Shown here one piece after another: positions 45,564 to 54,269 of a DNA stretch of 64,000 nucleotides (position 1 is its first letter; each line of letters begins with the position of its first letter). A program made the translations under genes and the position numbers. The stretch spans positions 124,001-188,000 of the forward strand of contig NZ_JAGSYG010000004.1 of the NCBI RefSeq assembly GCF_025685655.1, written 5' to 3'. The notes under the pieces are model-generated. The model was not told the DNA's origin. It saw only the letters and a program-made list of their open reading frames with translations, and did no database searches. This stretch comes from Acidicapsa ligni. GTDB lineage: Bacteria; Acidobacteriota; Terriglobia; Terriglobales; Acidobacteriaceae.

Positions 45564-46532
45564 TTACTTAGCAGCAACAGCAGGAAGCGGTCTGAAAAGC
45601 CAGATCAACAGCAGCAAAAACAATCCAGCGCCAACCCCAAACTTGAGCGCCACCGGAGCTGCCGATGGAGAAAAGAATCCCTCCAGCGAGCCCGCAATGA
45701 TCAGCAGCGGAATCACTCCACAAACCAATTGCGTAGCTTCGACTCCAGCCTTCGCGACAGAATCCTTCCACCTGTAAATCCCAGGAAAAAGCATTCCATA
45801 TCCAAGCCGAAGCCCGGCTCCGCCAGCAATCACAATCGCAGGCAGTTCAAGCGAGCCATGCGGAACAACAAAGCTCCACAGAGGAACGGCTATGCCCGCT
45901 TGCTGGCAGGCGATTGCCACCGCGCCCAGCATCAGCCCATTAAAAAACATGATGTAAACAGCACCCACTCCAAACAGCAGCCCACCCGCAAACGCAGAAA
46001 AAGAGACAGAGAGATTGTTCGTCATAATGCCGCTCGCCGCCTGCGGAGCGACGCTGACGATCGAGTGCGTCCACATCTCGTGATGCTGAATACTATTGAT
46101 GACGATCGGCCCCAGAATGGGGTTTGCAAAGCGCGGGTCGGCAAGAGTAAACACCACCGCAATCAACGTCGCAGCCAGAAGAATCACCATGGAACTGAAG
46201 GTGAACGCGATCTGCTGTCGAAAGACTCGCGGATACCCATCGCGAAGAAAGAGAAGCAAAGTCCTCCAACTCGACTTGCGGCTGGAATAGATAATATGGT
46301 GAGCACGAGCAAGCAAATGATTCAGTTGTCCGGCCAATGCAGCCGAAGTCGAGTCCTGCCTCAACGTGGAGAGGTCGGAGGCGGCTTGCCTGTAGAGCAG
46401 CGCCAGCTCCTGCAGTTCGCTGCGGGAGAGCCCCTTCAGCCGAGACTGGTCGGCGGTCGCGACGAGCGCCGTCAATCGCTCCCAGTGCGGCTTGCGTTTC
46501 TGAATCCAGTGATTGGAAAGGACTGTTGTCAT
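45564..46532 (-). CDS. SpoIIM-like (stage II sporulation protein M family) membrane protein
   Basis: 322 residues from the ATG at 46532; the frame stays open to 46559. A cytoplasmic N-terminal third (HWERLTALVATADQ, ELALLYRQAASDLSTLR) is followed by about five helices. FVVPHGSLELPAIVIAGGAGLRLG is the diagnostic SpoIIM block. In non-sporulating bacteria this family accompanies RDD and MoxR/DUF58 genes, as here. Its ATG shares two bases with the divergent RDD start, so its ribosome site would lie inside the RDD coding strand; none is obvious. Confidence 0.88.
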   Translation of the reverse strand: MTTVLSNHWIQKRKPHWERLTALVATADQSRLKGLSRSELQELALLYRQAASDLSTLRQDSTSAALAGQLNHLLARAHHIIYSSRKSSWRTLLLFLRDGYPRVFRQQIAFTFSSMVILLAATLIAVVFTLADPRFANPILGPIVINSIQHHEMWTHSIVSVAPQAASGIMTNNLSVSFSAFAGGLLFGVGAVYIMFFNGLMLGAVAIACQQAGIAVPLWSFVVPHGSLELPAIVIAGGAGLRLGYGMLFPGIYRWKDSVAKAGVEATQLVCGVIPLLIIAGSLEGFFSPSAAPVALKFGVGAGLFLLLLIWLFRPLPAVAAK

Positions 46533-47376
46533 GGAGCCTGAATGGGACCAGCTTAGCATCGATACCCCGGAGTTGGTGGCTATCGAGATGCCTGTCGCTG
46601 GAATTGGAAGCCGTTTTGTTGCCTTGCTGGTCGATTACCTGATCTGGGTAGCGGCCATTGCTGTGCTCCTGATTTTGATAGCGCTGGTCGATCCCAGCCT
46701 GTCGCGTTTCAGCAAAATAGGCGAGAAATGGGCATCGGCACTTTTCATCCTGGCCCTGTTTCTTTTGTACTGGGGATATTTCACGCTTTTTGAGGCGTTC
46801 TGGAATGGACGTACGCCTGGCAAGCGCGTGGCCAAAATTCGGGTGATTCAGAAATCGGGGCGGGGTATTGGTCTGTTTGAAGCCATGACCAGAAACCTGC
46901 TGAGGATCGTGGACCAGTTTCCCGGAGTTTACGCTGTCGGCGTCGTATGCATTTTTCTCAATAAAGAGCATCAGCGGCTGGGCGATCTGGCGGCCGGAAC
47001 GCTGGTGGTGCATGAGCGGGAAAATCTGGAAGCATCCGGGGCAGGTTCAAGCGGACGGACTTTTACTGCTGGCATGTTCGACGCACCGACGGCTTTTTCT
47101 GAGCAGGCAACAGGAACAATGCGAACGATCAAGCCGAAGGACTTTGACGTGGCCGCAAGTGGGATTCAACGCCTTGGACCGTCGGATCTGGAATTGCTGG
47201 AGGGATTTTTTGCGCGCCGATTGGATTTCAGTATGGAAATGCGCGCATCGCTGGCGCAGCGAATCGCGGATGGGATTCTGGCCAAGACGGGATTGACGAT
47301 GCCCCAGGGAGTCAGTGTGGAGACTTTTCTGGAAGAAGTGGCGCGTCAGCTTCGTGATCTGGTTCGGATCCAATGA
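46531..47376 (+). CDS. RDD family membrane protein with C-terminal extension
   Basis: 281 residues from the ATG at 46531; a TTG 18 bases earlier is less likely. GSRFVALLVDYLIWV carries the R and D that name the family. NGRTPGKRVAKIRVI and QRLGDLAAGTLVV follow in order after a second helix pair. About 110 soluble residues follow the domain (SDLELLEGFFARRLDFSMEM), more than the minimal family. RDD proteins may act as ion/Na+ antiporters, but the role is unsure. AAAGGA lies 8 bases before the ATG, inside the divergent spoIIM-like gene. Confidence 0.88.
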   Translation: MEPEWDQLSIDTPELVAIEMPVAGIGSRFVALLVDYLIWVAAIAVLLILIALVDPSLSRFSKIGEKWASALFILALFLLYWGYFTLFEAFWNGRTPGKRVAKIRVIQKSGRGIGLFEAMTRNLLRIVDQFPGVYAVGVVCIFLNKEHQRLGDLAAGTLVVHERENLEASGAGSSGRTFTAGMFDAPTAFSEQATGTMRTIKPKDFDVAASGIQRLGPSDLELLEGFFARRLDFSMEMRASLAQRIADGILAKTGLTMPQGVSVETFLEEVARQLRDLVRIQ

Positions 47377-48294
47377 TGGCAGATACGATGCTTCATCCCT
47401 GTGGAACGCTCTCAAAGCAGCCTCGAAATGAAAATTGAATTGTAAGGCTTTTCATTCGAGGCTATCTGTCACGCGGAAATGCGTTTGAGCTAGACATACG
47501 ATTGTCTGTTAGAGGACTTAGGGTAACTTTTGAGTTTTAGACTTAGGAAAAAAATATTCGTAAACGGTTACATATCTAAGTGTTTCTGGTGATGATACCT
47601 CCCCGGTTTTGATGTGTTGACAAAAGTCCTTGCCGAAGCATTAAATGCGAAGCGGTTCGCTACTGCCTATTGCTGAGCGCTTCTAATTAAACGTTTGAGC
47701 GCAAGCTGCTGTACGAATGCTGTGCTGGGGTTCTACTGGCTCGGGGCGAGTGGAACTTTCTGGCTGAAGGCTGATATGTCAGGGCGAATGGACCGGGGGC
47801 GTCTCTTTAGCTGTCTACAAAATTCGGGGGATTTTGTAAGTATGTCGTCCGGTTTTCTGTAGTCACGTTTTGATTTAAATTCTCGAGCTATTTTGTGCTT
47901 GACAACCGATATGCCTTTCGCCTTGAATGCTGTGGCGTCCCAGAGTGATTGTTTTTGCGTTGCCTAGTAAATCGCTTCACTAAGGAACTTGGCTTGTTTG
48001 ATAAATCGGTTCACTGGAGAATTTTTGTCATTAGTGAATTCACACTGCAACTCTTTGCCGATGTTATTGATGAGCGGAAGTAAGTGGTAATTCGTGTGAA
48101 CAAGGGGCAATGCATGCCGGGGAGCGTAAGACGGAAATGTAAGACGGAAATGCAAGGCAGGGTAAGTCCAGAGTTGAGAGTCCAGAAGAGACTTCACAGA
48201 TCGATCGATAGCAAGACATTTTATGAGCGGCTTCATTCCTAAGAACAACGATCGAAGCAAAACGAAAGAGAACCAACTTGAAAAGGAAGGTCAC
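47377..48294. other. 918-base gene-free region before the second TonB receptor
   Basis: AT-richer than its surroundings. A bulged 15-bp hairpin closes the RDD side (47419-47463). TACAAAAT and ATTTTGTA (47816-47823, 47831-47838) form an 8-bp hairpin around TCGGGGG. GTAAGACGGAAAT is repeated head to tail at 48126-48138 and 48139-48151. The right end has AAGGAAGG before the receptor ATG. Frames are short; an unannotated small RNA or a long 5' leader is possible but not supported by any family I know. Confidence 0.5.
47419..47463 (+). terminator. Hairpin downstream of the RDD gene
   Basis: AGCCTCGA-A-ATGAAAA (47419-47434) pairs with TTTTCATTCGAGGCT (47449-47463): 15 bp, one bulged A, 14-base loop. 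It starts 42 bases after the RDD stop. No T run follows, though the stem's own A/T ends may serve. Confidence 0.5.
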
Positions 48295-51200
48295 ATGAGA
48301 CTCGCGAGATTTAAATTTCTCATCGTGCCTATGTTCTTACTGTTCGCATGCGTCGCAGCAATGGCGCAGCAGAACTCCGAGATTGTAGGCACAGTCACAG
48401 ACCAAACAGGAGCCGCCGTTCCGGACGCCAAACTGGTGCTCAGGCAAACGGAGACAGGCTTTGTCTATAACAACGTCAGCAATGGTTCGGGAGGCTTTGT
48501 ATTCCCCGGCCTGAACATCGGCACCTATACTCTGAAGGTCACTGCCAAAGGCTTCCAGACTTCAACGACCAATGGTCTTATCCTGAACGTTTCGCAGACG
48601 CTCGGAGCGGACGTGAAACTGACCATCGGTTCGGAGACAACAGAGGTATCCGTTACCGCAGATGCGTTGGCAGTGCAGGTGGATTCGAACACGGTCGATA
48701 CGCTGATTAGCGGCGACCAGGTTACAGAGATCGCGACGGAAAATCGCAGCATTCAGGCTTTGGCAGCGCTAGGCCTGGGCGTCAGCTCAAACCTTCCAGA
48801 TAACAACACGCCGACTTCGGTAGCATCGAGCTCAAGCATCACAGTTAACGGACTTCGTCAGAGCCACAATATCTGGCTCATTGACGGTGGTGAAGCCGAT
48901 GATCGTGGCAGCGCAGGCGGCCCGGACATTCAGCCCTCAGCAGACGCCATTGCGCAGTTCCAGGTGCTGGCCAGCAACTATCCGCCAGACTACGGTATCT
49001 CTTCAGGCGCGACGATCAGTCTTGCGCTCAAGAGCGGTACGCAGAAGTTTCATGGAACCCTGTGGGAACTGAATCGCAACGATATTTTCGATGCGAATAA
49101 CTTCTTCAACAAGTATCAAAAGGCGAGCCCGGAAGATTATTCCCCGGTGCCTAAGCTGCGCGAAAACATCTACGGTGGTAACGTAGGCGGGCCGATTTTT
49201 ATCCCGCATGTGTATAACACGCAACGACAGAAGACATTCTTTTTCTGGAACGAAGAATGGCGCAAGATCATCCAGGGCAGCCAACCTACGACGGCCAATA
49301 CGATTCCGGATGCGGATCGCCCGGTTGCAGGCCAGAACCTAACGTATGTTGCACCAAAATTCGCACCGACTCAGACCATCTTTGCGCCAGCGGTCAGCGA
49401 TCCAGCTTACACGGCCAAGGAAATTGCTTTGGGACTAACTCCCGGGCAGCCGATGACAACAATTCCGTATCAGCTTCTTGATCCGAATGCGATCCTCTAC
49501 TTCGGTGCGTCCGATCCGGTCGTTCCCAAGGAAGGCAACACGAAGGGTCAGTCTGTCTCTTCCACCACGAACCCAATCGACGTTCGCGAAGATGTGGTTC
49601 GTATCGATCACTCGGTCAACGACAAGTGGAAGATTCTCGGCCACTATATCCATGACAGTGTTACGCAGGGATATCCAGATGCGACCCTGGGCTGGAACTA
49701 TGAGTCGTATAACACTGTGACAAGTACGTTGAGCAATCCGTCGAACAGTGCAGCAATCAAGATGACCGCTACGGTTACACCGAACCTGCTGGTGGAAGCC
49801 TCGATCAACTACGACGGAAATACGATCAACATCACCAATGCACCCAACGCGCTGCAACCGGCTGGATGGAATGTCAACAAACTCTTCGCCAATGGTTCGA
49901 AGAATCTTCCCGGCGCACAGTGGGACGGCGTATACGGTACAGGCGAGCAGATGGGTTATGCTCCCTGGCACAATGCGGCGGCAGACTATGACCCCAAGGT
50001 GGATATTTCTTACACGAAGGGCAGACATGCACTCAAGTTTGGCTATGGCTACAACCGCTACACCAAGGGCCAACAGTTGCAGATTGATCCTGGTGGCGAT
50101 TATCAGTTCTCTCACATTCAGAGCGGCGATGCTTTCATCTCGCAGATCCTCGGTCTGGCTTCTCAATATACTGAGGCTCAGGGAATTCCAGCACGTCACT
50201 GGGTGAACGAGACGAACTCCGTGTACGCCAGTGATAACTGGAAGGTCAGTTCGCGGCTGCAGGTACAAATCGGTTTCCGTTATGATGCTCTGCCACATGC
50301 ATGGGAACGTGCGAGACAGGTGTCGAACTTTGACCCCAACACTTATCTCCCCGGCCAGGCAGCGGTATTTAACCCAGACAATTCCATCTCGGCGACGAGC
50401 CCGGGCGTATACATTCCAGCGGGAGGCACACAAGCCTTCTATCTGAATGGTATGCAGTTGACTGGACAACAAGGTTTTCCGCGAGGTCTGGTTAACAACG
50501 ATTACGCGACATTCCAGCCACGTGTTGGATTCTCATACGACATGACGGGAGCCGGAAGAACGGTTCTGCGTGGCGGCTTTGGTACCTTCTACGAACGTCT
50601 GCAGGGTAACGACGTCTATGGCGCCGCGACCAATGTTCCGTTCGCTTACAACCCAACTGTCGGTCAGGTTTATTACTCTGATCCACACACGAGCTGGGCT
50701 ACAGGAAATTCTCTGAGCAGCACAGACCTGCCGGTCCTGGCATCTGGTATTACCAGCCTGGCCTTGACCTATAAGGCTCCTGCAGTAGCTCAATTCAGCC
50801 TGGGTATTCAGCATCAGCTGGCTCCCTCGGTTATCTGGGTTAACCAATACGTCGGCAACCTGGCATGGCATCAGAACATTGACCGTAACATCAACACGTT
50901 CCCGCTTACGACGCCAAACAATATTCGCCTGGCATCTGTAAATGGCAGCCTTACGAATCCTGGACTAGCCAACGCCTATCGTACTTACACTGGGTACGGT
51001 GGTATTAGCCAGGAAGAAAACACTACGAACGCCAACTATCACAGCTTCCAGTCTGGTCTTCGCCTGCAAAATAAATGGGGCCTGAGTGGTGAGCTTGACT
51101 ACACGTATTCTCACCAGATTGATCTTGCCAGCACCGATCTGCAGACGGCGAACAATCCCTGGAACCTGAAGTATGACAAGTCGTCAGACGCGGGAACCTC

Positions 51201-51753
51201 GGGCGGTTATGATCGTCGTCACATGTTCTCCGCCAACTACATTTACAAGCTTCCGTTCTTTGGAAAGAGCACGGGATTGTTGCGTACGACGCTGGGTGGA
51301 TGGGAAGTTGCAGGCACGATCATTGCTGAATCCGGTGTGCCGTTTATACCGGCTACAAGCGCAACGGATACTGTTGGTCTTGGCGGTGGTTACACGGCTC
51401 GGCCAAACATTATCGGCAAGATGCATTACACAAAGAAGGTCACGCAGTGGTTCGATCCTTCGGTGTTCCAGGACGCGACGCCCGGATATGCGGGCGGACC
51501 GAATCTGGGCTTTGGTAATGCGGGCAGAGATGCGATTGTGGGACCACGACGCGTCAACTTCAACACGTCCCTTTACAAGAACTTCCCTGTGGGTGAGTGG
51601 TCGCACATTCAGCTTCGCGCTGAGTCGTTCAACACCTTTAACCACACGGAGTTTAACAACCTCAATCCGCAGCTCGGCAACGGACAGTTTGGTCAGTTGA
51701 CGGGTACGTGGGATCCGCGTGTCCTGCAATTCACAGGCAAGTTCATTTTCTAA
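48295..51753 (+). CDS. TonB-dependent receptor with carboxypeptidase-regulatory-like domain (Oar-like), second copy
   Basis: 1152 residues from the ATG at 48295, preceded by AAGGAAGG; the upstream open frame is not family-like. Signal peptide ends at AAMAQQ. The regulatory domain is EIVGTVTDQTGAAVPDAKL, the plug region has ITVNGLRQSHNIWLIDGGEADDR, and the barrel ends in TGKFIF. It is similar in layout to the receptor at 21.4-24.8 kb but clearly divergent in sequence. No degradative enzymes accompany it. A strong terminator closes the transcript. Confidence 0.92.
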   Translation: MRLARFKFLIVPMFLLFACVAAMAQQNSEIVGTVTDQTGAAVPDAKLVLRQTETGFVYNNVSNGSGGFVFPGLNIGTYTLKVTAKGFQTSTTNGLILNVSQTLGADVKLTIGSETTEVSVTADALAVQVDSNTVDTLISGDQVTEIATENRSIQALAALGLGVSSNLPDNNTPTSVASSSSITVNGLRQSHNIWLIDGGEADDRGSAGGPDIQPSADAIAQFQVLASNYPPDYGISSGATISLALKSGTQKFHGTLWELNRNDIFDANNFFNKYQKASPEDYSPVPKLRENIYGGNVGGPIFIPHVYNTQRQKTFFFWNEEWRKIIQGSQPTTANTIPDADRPVAGQNLTYVAPKFAPTQTIFAPAVSDPAYTAKEIALGLTPGQPMTTIPYQLLDPNAILYFGASDPVVPKEGNTKGQSVSSTTNPIDVREDVVRIDHSVNDKWKILGHYIHDSVTQGYPDATLGWNYESYNTVTSTLSNPSNSAAIKMTATVTPNLLVEASINYDGNTINITNAPNALQPAGWNVNKLFANGSKNLPGAQWDGVYGTGEQMGYAPWHNAAADYDPKVDISYTKGRHALKFGYGYNRYTKGQQLQIDPGGDYQFSHIQSGDAFISQILGLASQYTEAQGIPARHWVNETNSVYASDNWKVSSRLQVQIGFRYDALPHAWERARQVSNFDPNTYLPGQAAVFNPDNSISATSPGVYIPAGGTQAFYLNGMQLTGQQGFPRGLVNNDYATFQPRVGFSYDMTGAGRTVLRGGFGTFYERLQGNDVYGAATNVPFAYNPTVGQVYYSDPHTSWATGNSLSSTDLPVLASGITSLALTYKAPAVAQFSLGIQHQLAPSVIWVNQYVGNLAWHQNIDRNINTFPLTTPNNIRLASVNGSLTNPGLANAYRTYTGYGGISQEENTTNANYHSFQSGLRLQNKWGLSGELDYTYSHQIDLASTDLQTANNPWNLKYDKSSDAGTSGGYDRRHMFSANYIYKLPFFGKSTGLLRTTLGGWEVAGTIIAESGVPFIPATSATDTVGLGGGYTARPNIIGKMHYTKKVTQWFDPSVFQDATPGYAGGPNLGFGNAGRDAIVGPRRVNFNTSLYKNFPVGEWSHIQLRAESFNTFNHTEFNNLNPQLGNGQFGQLTGTWDPRVLQFTGKFIF

Positions 51754-51773
51754 CCAACCACAACCAACACTTG

Positions 51774-51814
51774 GGGACGCTGCAGAAGTTGTATCTGCAG
51801 CGTCCCTTCTTTTT
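51774..51814 (+). terminator. Intrinsic terminator after the second TonB receptor
   Basis: GGGACGCTGCAGA (51774-51786) pairs perfectly with TCTGCAGCGTCCC (51794-51806), loop of 7, followed by TTCTTTTTGG. It separates the receptor from the TPR gene, which must therefore have its own promoter or depend on read-through. Confidence 0.9.
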
Positions 51815-51868
51815 GGAAGGCGGTATGCTGGTGGACGGGAGTTGTGGGCTGGCAATGCGGAGGCATCG

Positions 51869-53092
51869 GTGAAGATTGCAGGTTGGATTTGTGCCGGGTT
51901 GCTGTTGTTTGGAGCGAGCTGGTGCCGGGCGCAGCAATTGGCTGGTGTGCAATCGGCTGGTGCGCATGCGGCTAATCGCGATGCGCAGTTGGCACTGGCG
52001 CTGGAGCGGGAAGGCAAGCTATCCGAGGCAGTGGTTGCGTGGAAGAAGGTGGTTGCTGCGGAGCCGCATAATGCATCGGCGTTTGCTCAACTGGGTTTGC
52101 TGGAGGCGCGACGGGAACGCTATACGGAAGCTGTTACTTACTACAGGAAGGCGCGGGCATTGCAGCCGGGATTGCCTAATCTTGGTTTGAATCTGGGGCT
52201 GGCGTTATTCAAGTCGGAGAACTTTCATGATGCGGCGGAGGTCTTTGAAGGGGAACTGAAGAAGCAGCCGAATGGAGAGAGTACGCAGCGGTTGACGATT
52301 CTTGCGGGTATGTCGGAGTATGCGCAGCGGAACTATGCTGTGGCGGCTGGTTATCTGAAAGACGCATCGGCGCGGGATGCGCAGAATCTATCTTTGCGGT
52401 TGACGCTGGCGCATTGCTATCTGTGGACGAAGCAGTTTGATGCGACGCTGGCGGTGTATAAGGAGATTCTGGCTCTCGATCCTAACTCGGCCGAGGCGGA
52501 CATGCTCGCGGGCGAGGCGATGGATGGCATGCACGAAACGGATGGCGCTGTGCAGCAGTTTCGTGCGGCGGTGAAGGCTAATCCGAAGGAGCCTAATGTG
52601 CATTTTGGGCTGGGTTATCTGCTGTGGACGCAGAAGAATTTTCCCGATGCGATTGCGGAGTTCAATGCGGAGCTTGTGAACGATCCTCAGAGCAGTGCGT
52701 CGATGATTTATCTGGGCGATACGTATGTGCGGCTGAACCAGTTTGATGAGGCAAAACGAGTGTTAGAGAAGGCGGCTACTCTGCCGGGTTCCGATCCTCT
52801 GTTGCATCTTGACCTGGGTATTGTTTATACGGAAACAGGCGACAAAGATGCTGCCGCAAAAGAACTGAGTCAGGCTGTAGTGATGGAGCCGGACAATGTG
52901 ACTGCGCATTTTCGGTTGGCCAAGTTATATCAATCGATGGGGAAGAAAGAGGAGGCCAAAGTAGAGTTTGCAAAGGCCAGCTCGCTGAACAAGAAAGAGG
53001 ATGCGGGTTTATATCAGCGGATCAGCAATGCCGCTGCCGGACCGGCGCGGGACTCGAAGAGCACTACGCAGGATTCGCCGGAAAAGCCTTAG
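51869..53092 (+). CDS. Secreted TPR-repeat protein
   Basis: 407 residues from the GTG at 51869 with GGAGG 5 bases before it; frames that extend left cross the terminator. A signal peptide ends at SWCRAQQ. About ten TPR units follow, e.g. AWKKVVAAEPHNASAFAQLGLLEARRE and EILALDPNSAEADMLAGEAM, and the tail is Ser/Lys-rich. Acidobacteria often encode a TPR protein after an Oar-like receptor; here it may scaffold receptor or periplasmic partners. No catalytic domain is present. Confidence 0.85.
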   Translation: MKIAGWICAGLLLFGASWCRAQQLAGVQSAGAHAANRDAQLALALEREGKLSEAVVAWKKVVAAEPHNASAFAQLGLLEARRERYTEAVTYYRKARALQPGLPNLGLNLGLALFKSENFHDAAEVFEGELKKQPNGESTQRLTILAGMSEYAQRNYAVAAGYLKDASARDAQNLSLRLTLAHCYLWTKQFDATLAVYKEILALDPNSAEADMLAGEAMDGMHETDGAVQQFRAAVKANPKEPNVHFGLGYLLWTQKNFPDAIAEFNAELVNDPQSSASMIYLGDTYVRLNQFDEAKRVLEKAATLPGSDPLLHLDLGIVYTETGDKDAAAKELSQAVVMEPDNVTAHFRLAKLYQSMGKKEEAKVEFAKASSLNKKEDAGLYQRISNAAAGPARDSKSTTQDSPEKP

Positions 53093-53106
53093 GAGCCTTA
53101 GTTTCA

Positions 53107-53403
53107 TTAGAGATGATCGACCTGCGTGGGATGGCGGCTCAGATACCAGCAGGGGACTGATCCGTTGCGAGGATAGAGGGATTGGGCGCAGGTTTCGGGC
53201 AGGGTTCCCTCGAAGTCATATTCGACTTTGTTGTCTTTCAACGGCAGGGTCAGGTACTTGTTGACCGTGATCTGGTTCGTCGGCTGGCTGCGAAGCATGA
53301 AGATGGCCCAGTCGCCGCAGTAGGTAACGACGAAAGTTGCCAGAGTTACGAGGAGTGTTCGTTGGGTCCAGCGCGCGATCCAGCGTCCGATGGGGGTGCT
53401 CAT
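53107..53403 (-). CDS. Small single-helix membrane protein downstream of eutC
   Basis: 98 residues. A basic N-terminus and one helix (about 14-36, TLLVTLATFVVTYCGDWAIFML) precede a soluble tail with YDFEGTLPETCAQSLYPRNG and PCWYLSRHPTQ. The two cysteines and the CWYLRRH-type end recall small orphan proteins I associate with Acidobacteriota. Its ATG overlaps the eutC stop (ATGA), so it is translated with the ammonia-lyase genes. Function unknown. Confidence 0.75.
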   Translation of the reverse strand: MSTPIGRWIARWTQRTLLVTLATFVVTYCGDWAIFMLRSQPTNQITVNKYLTLPLKDNKVEYDFEGTLPETCAQSLYPRNGSVPCWYLSRHPTQVDHL

Positions 53404-54269
53404 TGGCCAGTCTCCAGTTGCAGGTCTGCTTCTTTGAGGGCGACGCCGGTGAGTTGCAGGCGATGTGACTCGTGGATGTAATAGAGCAGGCGGGCTGCGG
53501 CTTGCTGGTAGCGGAGGCCTTCGCTGCGAATGTTGGAGATGCAGTTGCGTTCGGCATCGGTGCGTCCGGGGCGCGGCTGCCAGGTAATGTAGGCTCCGAG
53601 GGAGTCTGGTGAGCTTAGGCCGGGGCGCTCGCCGATCAGCACGATTACGAGCGAGGCGGACAGGGCATGGGCGATTTCGTCTCCGATGGCTACGCGGCCT
53701 TGCTCGACGATGCAGATGGGTGCGAGTTGCATGAACTCCGGCAGGTTGGGGAGCAGCTCGGCGAGTAGTGGGGTGGCATTGCGCTCGACGGCCAGCGCTG
53801 AGAGTCCGTCCACAAGGACAATCGATAGATTGTATGGGCCGGGTTCCGGATATTCGATGAGGCGTTTGCGGCTGGATTCGTCGAGCTTGCGGCCCAGATC
53901 GGGACGTTGCAGATAGGCTTGCCGGTTCGCGGCTGCGGAGTGAAGGAGCAGTGGGTCCTTACTCTGCCGTGGAAGGTCGCGTAGAGCTGTCAACAAGGTA
54001 CTGGGTTGCAGGGCTGCGTGGACTGCGTCGCGGGCTCGGGCGTGGGCCAGTTGGAAGTCGAGTAGTTCGTTGATGGCGATGCTCAGGCCGGTGCGGCGAA
54101 GGCCGACGCGGGCGGGTGTGAGTGAGCGCAGGTGGGTGGCGAGCGTGGGGCTCATTTGTTGGCTCGACTTGGGGCTTATCTGCGGACTCAGGTGCGAGTT
54201 CTCGATAGCGCGTTGCTGTGGTTGGACGAGGCTGCCTTCGGAGTCTGGATCGGTGCGGGGGTTGCTCAT
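53400..54269 (-). CDS. eutC: Ethanolamine ammonia-lyase, small (beta) subunit
   Basis: 289 residues from the ATG at 54269, which overlaps the eutB stop (ATGA); the frame continues left to 54365 without support. ARVGLRRTGLSIAINELLDFQLAHARARDAVHA is the EutC N-terminal core. SIVLVDGLSALAVERNATPLL and IVLIGERPGLSSPDSLGAYITWQPRPGRTDAERNCISNIR are the conserved cobalamin-side blocks. With EutB it converts ethanolamine to acetaldehyde and ammonia using adenosylcobalamin. An extra Ser/Pro-rich leader of about 40 residues precedes the core. Confidence 0.95.
   Translation of the reverse strand: MSNPRTDPDSEGSLVQPQQRAIENSHLSPQISPKSSQQMSPTLATHLRSLTPARVGLRRTGLSIAINELLDFQLAHARARDAVHAALQPSTLLTALRDLPRQSKDPLLLHSAAANRQAYLQRPDLGRKLDESSRKRLIEYPEPGPYNLSIVLVDGLSALAVERNATPLLAELLPNLPEFMQLAPICIVEQGRVAIGDEIAHALSASLVIVLIGERPGLSSPDSLGAYITWQPRPGRTDAERNCISNIRSEGLRYQQAAARLLYYIHESHRLQLTGVALKEADLQLETGQ

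Noticed and set aside
45366..46541. 391-codon plus-strand frame over the parS-like array and spoIIM-like gene
   Set aside because: It is the antisense of a recognisable SpoIIM-family gene, and its composition is Lys/Arg/Gln/Ser without a fold.
49435..50472. 345-codon frame antisense to the second TonB receptor
   Set aside because: It runs within the receptor's barrel coding region with no family match and no ribosome site.
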